A DNA stretch of 64,000 nucleotides from contig DATKVJ010000137.1 in the NCBI GenBank assembly GCA_035530135.1, positions 9,771 to 73,770 on the forward strand, written 5' to 3'. A program made the position numbers and the translations under genes. Positions 32,266-38,354 of this stretch are shown here, in pieces. This DNA comes from CAIYYX01 sp035530135. GTDB lineage: Bacteria; Pseudomonadota; Gammaproteobacteria; Burkholderiales; Rhodocyclaceae. The notes beneath the pieces were generated by a model. The model searched no databases. It had not been told where the DNA came from and worked only from the letters and a program-made list of their open reading frames with translations. Every line of letters begins with the position of its first letter. The first letter of the stretch is position 1.

Positions 32266-32652
32266 ATGAAGCACTTCAGCCCCAAGGAAGCCCACCAGTT
32301 TCTCGGTCAGAATCCGCTCGCTCTGTTCGTCGATGTCAGGAGCGAAATGGAGTTCCTGTTCGTCGGCCATCCGGTCGGCGCCATCATGGTTCCGTGGAAC
32401 GACGGCCCGGACTGGGAGGTTAATCCGCACTTCGTCGCCCACGTCAAGAAGGCGGCGAGCGTCGATCGGCCGATCGTGCTGATCTGCCGCAGCGGCAATC
32501 GCTCGAAGGACGCCGGCGCGGCGCTGGAACAGGCCGGTTTCACCGAGGTCTACAACGTCCTGCACGGCTTCGAGGGCGAGCTCGACGACCAGCACCGGCG
32601 CGGCACCCAGGCCGGCTGGCGCTTCGACGGCCTGCCCTGGGAGCAATGCTGA
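32266..32652 (+). CDS. Rhodanese-domain sulfurtransferase
   Basis: A 128-residue single-domain rhodanese. It has the strand LALFVDVRSEMEFLFVGHP and the active-site loop LICRSGNRSKDAG with catalytic Cys. These proteins carry persulfide sulfur on the Cys. The start at ATG 32266 is supported by the conserved N-terminus and a TATAAT-like box at 32229–32234. The stop overlaps the MFS gene start (ATGCTGA), indicating translational coupling. Confidence 0.92.
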   Translation: MKHFSPKEAHQFLGQNPLALFVDVRSEMEFLFVGHPVGAIMVPWNDGPDWEVNPHFVAHVKKAASVDRPIVLICRSGNRSKDAGAALEQAGFTEVYNVLHGFEGELDDQHRRGTQAGWRFDGLPWEQC

Positions 32653-33929
32653 ACGACGTCCGCAGTCCGCCTCCGTCCTGGTTGTCGTGGTCGGTGTGGG
32701 GCGTGGGCGCGCTGCTCTATCTGGTCGGCTTCTACCAGCGCGTCGCACCCGCGGTCATCACCGACCAGTTGATGGCCGAGTTTTCCATCGGCGCGGCGGC
32801 GCTGGGCAATCTGTCCGGCTTCTATTTCTATTCCTACGTGGCGATGCAGATCCCGACCGGGGTCATCAGTGACCGCTGGGGTCCGCGCAAGCTGCTGACG
32901 CTGGGTGCGGGGGTCGCGGCTGCCGGCACCGCGCTGTTCGCCGCGGCGCCCAGCCTGGGCTGGGCCGAGGCCGGGCGGCTGCTGATCGGCGCCTCGGTGG
33001 CGGTGGCTTTCGTTTCGATGTTGAAGCTCGCCAGCCACTGGTTCGCGCCGCGCCAGTACGCGCTGGTCTCGGGTATGGCGCTCTTGATGGGCGTGGCCGG
33101 CGGTGTCGCCGCCGGCGTGCCGCTGCGCCTGATGGTCGAGGCCTTCGGCTGGCGCGAGGTGATGGCGGCTTCCGCCGGCCTGACCGCGGTGCTGTGCGTC
33201 GCCGCCTGGCTGTGGGTCAGGGACGACCCGGAGGACGCCGGCCACGCCAGCCATTTCCAGGGCGGCGGCCACGGCGAGCACACGCCGATCATCAAGGGAC
33301 TGGCGGAAGTGCTCTCCTACCGCAACAGCTGGATCCTGGTGCTGACGCCGATCGGCTTGACCGGCGCCGTCCTGACCTTCGCCGGTCTTTGGGGCGTTCC
33401 CTACCTGCGCCAGGTCTATGGCCTGGACCCGAAGTCGGCGGCGGCGATCACGTCCACCTTGCTGGTGGCCTGGGCGCTGGGCGGGCCCGTGCTCGGCACC
33501 TGGTCCCAGCGACTGGGGCGGAGGAAGCCGCTGCACGTGGTGACCACCGCGGTGTCCCTGGCCGGCTGGGCGGTGATCGTGTTCCTGCCGCTGCCGCTAT
33601 GGCTGCTGGTGCTGGTGCTGGCGGTGGCCGGCTTCGCGGCCGGCAACATCATCATCGGCTTCGCCTGGGCCAAGGAGTCGGTGCCGCTGCGGCTCACCGG
33701 CACCGCTTCCGGCTTTTGCAACATGGGGCCGCTCCTGGGCGGCATGCTGCTGCAGCCCGGCGTCGGCTGGATGCTCGACCGTCACTGGCACGGCGCTCTG
33801 GCCAACGGCGCCCGGGTCTATGACGCCGCCGCCTATCAGGCCGGTTTCGGGCTGATCCTGGCTTGCGTCGCGGCCTCGCTGCTGTTGATTCTGTTCGCCC
33901 GCGAGAGCCGCTGCGTCCAGACGTTCTGA
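32646..33929 (+). CDS. MFS transporter (NNP/UhpT-like organic anion family)
   Basis: A 427-residue permease with twelve hydrophobic segments. MFS signatures are the loop 2–3 sequence GVISDRWGPRKLL and the second-half equivalent GTWSQRLGRRKPL. The N-terminus LYLVGFYQRVAPAVITDQLM and LKLASHWFAPRQYALVSGM are like the sugar-phosphate/organic-acid transporters of the family. The substrate is unknown. It overlaps the rhodanese gene by seven bases and is convergent with the comM 3' fragment 11 bases downstream. Confidence 0.88.
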   Translation: MLNDVRSPPPSWLSWSVWGVGALLYLVGFYQRVAPAVITDQLMAEFSIGAAALGNLSGFYFYSYVAMQIPTGVISDRWGPRKLLTLGAGVAAAGTALFAAAPSLGWAEAGRLLIGASVAVAFVSMLKLASHWFAPRQYALVSGMALLMGVAGGVAAGVPLRLMVEAFGWREVMAASAGLTAVLCVAAWLWVRDDPEDAGHASHFQGGGHGEHTPIIKGLAEVLSYRNSWILVLTPIGLTGAVLTFAGLWGVPYLRQVYGLDPKSAAAITSTLLVAWALGGPVLGTWSQRLGRRKPLHVVTTAVSLAGWAVIVFLPLPLWLLVLVLAVAGFAAGNIIIGFAWAKESVPLRLTGTASGFCNMGPLLGGMLLQPGVGWMLDRHWHGALANGARVYDAAAYQAGFGLILACVAASLLLILFARESRCVQTF

Positions 33930-33940
33930 ATCCGGCCCCG

Positions 33941-34405
33941 TCACTCTTTGTCGGATAGGCCCCGGCGGTAGTGCACCGCCTCGGCGATATGGGCGCTGGC
34001 GATGCCCGGCGCCGCGGCGAGATCGGCGATGCTGCGGGCGACCCGCAGCACCCGGTGATAGCTGCGGCCTGAGAGATTCAGGCGGACGATCGCCAGTTTC
34101 AGCAGTTCTCTCGCCGGCTGATCGAGCGCGCAGTAGGCCTCGATCTCCCGGGCGCCCAGGGCGGCGTTGGGCCTGCCCTGGCGTTCGATCTGGACGGCGC
34201 GGGCGGCGGCGACCCGCAGGCGCACGAGCTCCGACGGCTCGGCCTCATTCCGGTTCTGCATCTCCGCCGCCGATAGCGGCGGCAGCTCGACCATCAAGTC
34301 GATGCGGTCGAGCAACGGGCCGGAGAGCTTGCCGCGATAGCGCGCCACCTGGTCCGGCGTGCACCGGCAGCGGCCGGAGGGGTGTCCGAGCCAGCCGCAG
34401 GGGCA
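33941..34405 (-). pseudogene. comM: comM, 3' fragment (C-terminal third)
   Basis: The frame encodes the last 154 residues of ComM, beginning exactly at the zinc-type motif CPCGWLGHPSGRCRC, then TPDQVARYRGKLSGPLLDRI and the C-terminal lid and helical region. Upstream sequence is from the inserted element. The missing N-terminal 345 residues lie at 60,962–61,999 in the same orientation. Joined through the shared TG, the halves give an uninterrupted ComM of 499 residues. This fragment lacks the P-loop and cannot act as a helicase. It may be translated from an element-derived start, but that would be non-functional. Confidence 0.95.
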
Positions 34406-34430
34406 TAGACGCGTTGCCTTTTTGCAATTC
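34378..34430. other. attL (left attachment site)
   Basis: The plus-strand core CA at 34404–34405 joins comM sequence (left, GCCGCAGGGG) to element sequence (right, TAGACGC). The element arm contains GTTGCC then TTTTTGC at 34413–34425, the mirror of the repeat at the right end. The boundary was set by requiring that the two comM halves rejoin in frame to AAMNPCPCG. Confidence 0.88.
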
Positions 34431-34847
34431 ACGCCGGTATTGCTGAAAGCGCCAAGGCCGGAGACCGTCCTTGCCGACGACGCCACCCTCGGCGAACAAG
34501 TTCGCCACAAGCGGATACAAGACAAACTGACACAGAAGCAAGCGGCCGAACTTATGGGGGTGGATGCATACACGGTGCTGAATTGGGAGAAGGGCAAGAC
34601 CACCCCGCTTCTGAAAGATTGGCCCGGATTGATCCGTTTCCTCGGGTATGTACCCCTACCACAGCCCGTATCCCTCTCCGACCACCTCCACTATGTCCGG
34701 TGTGTCCGTGGCTGGTCGCTCAAGGAAGCAGCCGCCGCTGTCGGCATCCACGAGGAGACTTGGGGATATTGGGAGCGCGGGCAGAATCTTCCGCAGAAGC
34801 GAATGCGGGAGCGGATCGAAGGGTTCCTGGCGTCGGCGCTGGGGTGA
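34422..34847 (+). CDS. Xre-type helix-turn-helix protein at the left element end
   Basis: This frame encodes two tandem helix-turn-helix segments, LTQKQAAELMGVDAYTVLNW with EKGKTTP, and WSLKEAAAAVGIHEETWGYW with ERGQNLP, separated by the linker WPGLIRFLGYVPLP. No ATG or strong ribosome-binding site precedes the first domain. The TTG codons at 34422 and 34440 are the only starts inside the element, and the frame stays open leftward through the core into antisense comM. In the circular form it would be in frame with the recombinase. A hairpin terminator follows at 34890–34915. The start given is tentative. Confidence 0.7.
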   Translation: MQFTPVLLKAPRPETVLADDATLGEQVRHKRIQDKLTQKQAAELMGVDAYTVLNWEKGKTTPLLKDWPGLIRFLGYVPLPQPVSLSDHLHYVRCVRGWSLKEAAAAVGIHEETWGYWERGQNLPQKRMRERIEGFLASALG

Positions 34848-34889
34848 GCGGTTGCAGAACTGGAGGTAAAGGGAAGTCAGCATATTTAC

Positions 34890-34915
34890 AAGAGCACCCG
34901 TCGAGGGTGCTCTTT
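34890..34915 (+). terminator. Rho-independent terminator after the Xre gene
   Basis: AAGAGCACCC at 34890–34899 pairs perfectly with GGGTGCTCTT at 34905–34914 around a five-base loop (GTCGA), followed by TTC. The ten-base stem 42 bases after the Xre stop makes this a clear transcript end for the left-end operon. Confidence 0.8.
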
Positions 34916-34966
34916 CGCATGTGTATGGCGTATGAGCTACACGCCGTTGGGAAGCGTCCAGAATAG

Positions 34967-35203
34967 TAAGTCATTCTGCCAGCTCTTAAGGGCTGGACAA
35001 TTAAGGAGGCTGCTAAGCAACTTGAGGTGGATGAGGGGCGTGGGGCGATTGAGAAAGAGGCAAGACGATTCTGCACCGGAGACACCGAGAAATGCTTTGT
35101 CGGTTCCTTGGGGTACCTGCCCATGAGATTCATCGCAAAATACGGGATCAGTGGAACAGGACCCACTCGTCGCCAGCCACCACAGATACCGGAGACGTCT
35201 TAA
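34967..35203 (+). pseudogene. Probable remnant of a second helix-turn-helix gene
   Basis: An open frame without a normal start encodes GWTIKEAAKQLEVDEG followed by CFVGSLGYLPMRF. This resembles the WSLKEAAAAVGIHEE helix-turn-helix and FLGYVPLP linker of the intact Xre gene just upstream, in degraded form. It lies after the terminator and ends in TAA at 35201–35203. It is best read as a decayed duplicate; similarity was judged by eye over short stretches. Confidence 0.4.
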
Positions 35204-35250
35204 ATTTTCAGGTAATGACGCTATGAATTTGCTCAGATACCTGGGTACTT

Positions 35251-36003
35251 CTAGATTCGATCCCAAGTAAGTCGGTAAAAATAACCCGCTTCGGGGTAGA
35301 GTATTTGTTCTTCGTAACACCTATGAATCGGATGATATGGTACCGTGCGTATTAGTTCCCATTCAACTACTAATTCAGTAGTAATTGGGCGTCGAGTTAG
35401 CCGTGCTTGAGCATGGCTACGATCAAGAATACCGCCAAGTTCTACTCGCCATGAGATTACTTGCGTGGGAGCTTCTACTTTATGGCTGACAAATGTACCC
35501 GACTTGCCGTTTGAGTCATCCATCGTCATCTTGATGGGGATTACTCCGACCTGATTATAGAGTAAAGCGTCTTTAAGTTGAATTGTGACAGTATCGAATT
35601 CTGATTTTGTCGCACCTTCCCGGACGGCTCCAATTTCGTGGAGGCTACAGGTTATTTTCGGATACTCACTCCCCGACCACTTGAAACCGTGCTTAACATT
35701 GAAAAGACAAGGTGCCTTTGATTGAATAATCTTCTGAATTTCATAGTCGATAGTTTTACCATCGATGCACGTATATCGTACGTGCGTTGCAAGTCTCGTA
35801 TAGCCATCTGGGTACTTTTGCTTGACTAGATGGTTAAGCGTCCGCGTAACCAAGAAGGTGATATAAGCTAAAAATAGAATGACTGCAGATAGGGCAATCC
35901 ATCCCTTGATGGGATCTTGGGAGACAAACACTACTACCAGCCCAACGATCGATGCGATCCCGGCCAAAATCTGGAATATCGCGTTCGCGTGTCTCAGATT
36001 CAT
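35251..36003 (-). CDS. Hypothetical protein with two N-terminal membrane helices
   Basis: A 250-residue protein in AT-rich DNA unlike the chromosome. Two transmembrane helices near the N-terminus (FQILAGIASIVGLVVVFV and IALSAVILFLAYITFLV) are followed by a soluble, beta-rich domain of about 180 residues (SGEYPKITCSLHEIGAVREG-type sequence, WELIRTVPYHP). I do not recognise the family. The start ATG at 36001–36003 is chosen because the first helix begins seven residues later. A 12-base hairpin ends only five bases upstream of this ATG, and a promoter with a palindrome lies about 90 bases upstream, so expression looks tightly controlled. Confidence 0.65.
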   Translation of the reverse strand: MNLRHANAIFQILAGIASIVGLVVVFVSQDPIKGWIALSAVILFLAYITFLVTRTLNHLVKQKYPDGYTRLATHVRYTCIDGKTIDYEIQKIIQSKAPCLFNVKHGFKWSGSEYPKITCSLHEIGAVREGATKSEFDTVTIQLKDALLYNQVGVIPIKMTMDDSNGKSGTFVSHKVEAPTQVISWRVELGGILDRSHAQARLTRRPITTELVVEWELIRTVPYHPIHRCYEEQILYPEAGYFYRLTWDRI

Positions 36004-36008
36004 ATAAT

Positions 36009-36037
36009 TGAAATGCCGGCGTGTAGCCGGCATTTCA
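36009..36037. promoter_or_regulatory. Twelve-base hairpin abutting a start codon
   Basis: TGAAATGCCGGC at 36009–36020 pairs perfectly with GCCGGCATTTCA at 36026–36037 (five-base loop). On the minus-strand message the stem ends five bases before the ATG of the two-helix membrane protein, so it occupies the place of the ribosome-binding site. It may be a terminator or a translational block. Confidence 0.5.
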
Positions 36038-36090
36038 CAGAGCATCTAGAACGCATGGCGTTCAGCTATCTCCATCCATATTAAGTGTCC

Positions 36091-36140
36091 TTAGATTAGT
36101 AATCTAATGTTTAGTATAGACCCCTCTCAATCCTGCGCAA
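36091..36140 (-). promoter_or_regulatory. Promoter with palindromic operator
   Basis: On the minus strand TTGCGC (36135–36140) and TATACT (36113–36118) are spaced by 16 bases, a reasonable sigma-70 promoter. Immediately downstream is the 17-base palindrome TTAGATTAGTAATCTAA (36091–36107), placed where a bound repressor would block initiation. The regulated gene is the two-helix membrane protein starting at 36003. Any of the element's Xre proteins could be the binder. Confidence 0.5.
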
Positions 36141-36220
36141 CCCCCAGGGGGAAAAAATGTCGCACAAGAAAGGTTATGGGGCACCGCTTCTATAACTATA
36201 TTAGCAGAAAACTACTGATC

Positions 36221-36365
36221 TTAGGGCTTCTTCATCGACCGCGCCAACACTTCTGCAATCGCCTGCCTCCGCGCACTTGCTTCCGTCGGGTCCACCGTCT
36301 GCTGCACGGTCCGCACCTTGTACCCGCGCACCATCTGCTCGGTCGGTAGTGGCGGAAGCTTTAAC
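36221..36365 (-). pseudogene. Duplicated 3' end of the nuclease-ATPase gene
   Basis: This 145-base segment encodes the last 45 or so residues of the large ATPase at 38,355–41,090: PLPTEQMVRGYKVRTVQQ, then AIAEVLARSM, with only a few substitutions and a TAA stop at the matching place. DNA identity is roughly 80% by eye. The rest of the ATPase gene is missing; upstream sequence belongs to the DUF3761 region. It is therefore a diverged partial duplication rather than a gene. The two copies are direct repeats flanking 36.37–38.35 kb. Confidence 0.8.
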
Positions 36366-36432
36366 GAAATTCGCTGGTCGGCTTCGACCTCTTCCAATCT
36401 GACCGCGCATCTCAACCTGCACGCCTGCTCCA

Positions 36433-36750
36433 TCAAAGCCATTGCGCCACGCCGCCGTGATGAGAACACGTACCACGGTGGTTCTGGCTGAAGGAATAGC
36501 TTCCATCGCGGCACTGCGCGGTCGCGCCATTTGGAACCACGCCAGACTTGGAATGGGCCGGCGAATGGACGACATTGCCTTGGCTGTTGGTGTAGTGCCC
36601 ATGCTCGTTGAGGTCCGCCTCATTAGGAGCGGGAGGCGCAGGCTGGCTCGCCGCAGCATTGGGTGGAGGTTCCTTCGCGTAGGCGCCTGCCGGCTGGAGC
36701 AGAGTAGCGGCGACGGACATCGCCAGCAAAGCGAGTCGTAACGATCTCAT
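36433..36750 (-). CDS. DUF3761 secreted protein
   Basis: A 105-residue protein with a signal peptide (MRSLRLALLAMSVAATLL, cleavage near AYAKE), a Pro/Ala-rich linker and the conserved C-terminal domain HYTNSQGNVVHSPAH, ATAQCRDGSYSFSQNH, GTCSHHGGVAQWL. This is the DUF3761 signature (Cys pair with a His-His-Gly-Gly-Val end). It is predicted to be periplasmic. Function is unknown. It ends just upstream of the duplicated ATPase fragment. Confidence 0.82.
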   Translation of the reverse strand: MRSLRLALLAMSVAATLLQPAGAYAKEPPPNAAASQPAPPAPNEADLNEHGHYTNSQGNVVHSPAHSKSGVVPNGATAQCRDGSYSFSQNHRGTCSHHGGVAQWL

Positions 36751-36792
36751 TGTGCCTCCAATCCAAGAGGACCTGGCTGCTGTGCCGCTCAT

Positions 36793-36924
36793 CTATCCGC
36801 TCTCTATCTTGGTCAGACTGTTATCGAGATCAATGCCCGCTTTGACAATGTTCGGGACACTGCCGGTCATGAGCACGGGGATGAACGTGACGAGGACGGT
36901 GGCGACTTGTATCTTCTTCTTCAT
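36793..36924 (-). CDS. Possible small exported peptide
   Basis: A 43-residue frame beginning MKKKIQVATVLVTFIPVLMTG, a charged start followed by a hydrophobic core like a signal peptide, then a short polar tail (AGIDLDNSLTKIESG). It overlaps in another frame the end of the coiled-coil frame upstream. No good ribosome-binding site is seen. It could instead be the frameshifted end of a longer gene. Confidence 0.3.
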   Translation of the reverse strand: MKKKIQVATVLVTFIPVLMTGSVPNIVKAGIDLDNSLTKIESG

Positions 36925-37156
36925 CCGCCACACGGGCCATGACTTGATTGCAATGGCTGACCGCATTGCCAAGTTGCGTCGCATCTAGGCCGATATCGTT
37001 CTGCCGGAGAACTATCGCCTGGGCTATCAATTCCGTTGCCTGATTTCGGAGTGCGGTAGCTTTCTCGTCGAGTGCCAGAGCGTCGTCATCGGTCGGCGCA
37101 TGTTCGATCTGGTCGTCCAATTGGCCCGCCGTGTCGTTCAGTTTCGCCGAGAGCAT
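36830..37156 (-). CDS. Possible small helical protein, perhaps frameshifted
   Basis: A 108-residue frame. The first 70 residues are acidic and helical (AGQLDDQIEHAPTDDDALAL, EKATALRNQATELIAQAIVL), unlike random translation. The last 25 residues (RHRPRHVHPRAHDRQ) are Arg/His-rich and look like out-of-frame reading, while another frame there encodes the signal-like peptide at 36793–36924. A separate frame upstream has MTDDTALTAAT, so one or two frameshifts may have broken a single gene. Confidence 0.35.
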   Translation of the reverse strand: MLSAKLNDTAGQLDDQIEHAPTDDDALALDEKATALRNQATELIAQAIVLRQNDIGLDATQLGNAVSHCNQVMARVADEEEDTSRHRPRHVHPRAHDRQCPEHCQSGH

Positions 37157-37250
37157 CGCCTTGTCGCGGCGGTAAGAGCAGTATCGTCTGTCATCTTGTC
37201 CGCCCCGCTGACCGGCCTCCGCCAGCGGAATCACTCTTCTTGCCACCGGC

Positions 37251-37421
37251 TTAAGCATTGTCGGCCGCATGTACATTCGCTTTAGCGGCGGGCTGTGCCG
37301 CTGGTGCAGCGGGTGCCGCAGCCTGAAGATCTACCGGCGACGATGCCCGATTGCTTACCGCCATACTCGCGAGCGACATGGCAGTGAGCACTATCCCAAA
37401 CGTGATGGTTGCAATTTTCAT
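37251..37421 (-). CDS. Small exported peptide (56 residues)
   Basis: ATG at 37419–37421 is preceded by a strong ribosome-binding site (GGGAGGAG, nine bases upstream). The product starts MKIATITFGIVLTAMSLASM, a clear signal peptide or membrane anchor, then an Ala/Pro-rich tail (LQAAAPAAPAAQPAAKANVH). No family is recognised. A tract of ten C residues lies 105 bases upstream, which could vary expression by slippage. Confidence 0.55.
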   Translation of the reverse strand: MKIATITFGIVLTAMSLASMAVSNRASSPVDLQAAAPAAPAAQPAAKANVHAADNA

Positions 37422-37525
37422 TAGACGCTCCTCCCTGATCCTTTTATGATGTTGTTGAAACGGCGAAACCGAAGCCCGGATGCAAATGCGAGAACGCTAA
37501 CAGCTACAGATAAAGGCTACTGATA

Positions 37526-37535
37526 CCCCCCCCCC
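37526..37535. repeat. Homopolymeric C10 tract
   Basis: Ten consecutive C residues (plus strand) lie in the intergenic stretch between the small exported peptide gene and the three-helix membrane protein gene. Tracts of this length are prone to slipped-strand length change and are used for phase variation when they fall in promoters or leader sequences. Confidence 0.6.
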
Positions 37536-37652
37536 AACCAGAAGGGAGTCACGTCACCACCAAGAGAAGCAATCTATCAATATGACGGACGATATGTAGT
37601 TCCGCATACGGCCTGTACGAAAATGGCGCAACACCATATGCCAGTTCGACCA

Positions 37653-38327
37653 TCACCGGTTATACGAAATCACGTGCTTCGCAAATTTCTGCATGGGAGT
37701 CTGGAAGTGCGTAACAAGGGCACGGTAGAGTTTTATCGTTGCCGCTGCTACCACGACGAATACGGTGACAGTCGCAAACAGGAACTTTTTGCCCCATGGT
37801 GCCACGGCGGCTATTGACTCGTACTGTTGGGAGTACGGCCGAAGCGATTGTGTCGCCATACCGATGGTTTCTTTGTCCATGGGCGATGTCGGCGATTCTC
37901 GCGGCGGCAGTCTATCGACAATATCTTTTAAGTCCATCAAGACCGCATTCATGCGGTGCTGCCAATAGTCTGGTCCATGCCCTGGTATCGGTGAGAACGA
38001 GTCTCTGAATGCCATGTCGACTACCGCACAAGAGTCTTCTATAGCTGATGAATGTGGAATGCGTGATAGTTTCGGACAATACAGGCTCGTCTCGTAGGCG
38101 CCATTCAGCTCGCTTCTATAACTCACCTGGGTTAGGGCCTCTTCTTGCTCGGAAACCATGTGATAGATAACCGTTCCGCCGAGGATGGTTGCCGTCAATG
38201 ACAGGACTTCTGCTGCCACGGCCAACCATTTTTTTGCGTTTGGGTACCGATACCCAAGCGTCAGGCAAACCAGAAAGATAAACAGTGCCCAGAAAATCAG
38301 TAAGCAAAATACGCTAAGTATCGTCAT
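37653..38327 (-). CDS. Hypothetical three-helix membrane protein
   Basis: A 224-residue protein in AT-rich DNA. Two N-terminal helices (MTILSVFCLLIFWALFIFLV, and LAVAAEVLSLTATILGGTVI) and one near the C-terminus (FLFATVTVFVVVAAATI) surround a soluble loop of about 120 residues with a Cys pair (SLYCPK, EDSCAVVD). I do not recognise the family. The start at 38325–38327 avoids a short polar leader. It begins 27 bases after the large ATPase stop and is likely its downstream operon partner. It falls within the segment flanked by the duplicated ATPase 3' ends. Confidence 0.6.
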   Translation of the reverse strand: MTILSVFCLLIFWALFIFLVCLTLGYRYPNAKKWLAVAAEVLSLTATILGGTVIYHMVSEQEEALTQVSYRSELNGAYETSLYCPKLSRIPHSSAIEDSCAVVDMAFRDSFSPIPGHGPDYWQHRMNAVLMDLKDIVDRLPPRESPTSPMDKETIGMATQSLRPYSQQYESIAAVAPWGKKFLFATVTVFVVVAAATIKLYRALVTHFQTPMQKFAKHVISYNR

Positions 38328-38354
38328 ACGGAATGTCCTTTCCATTCAATCGAG

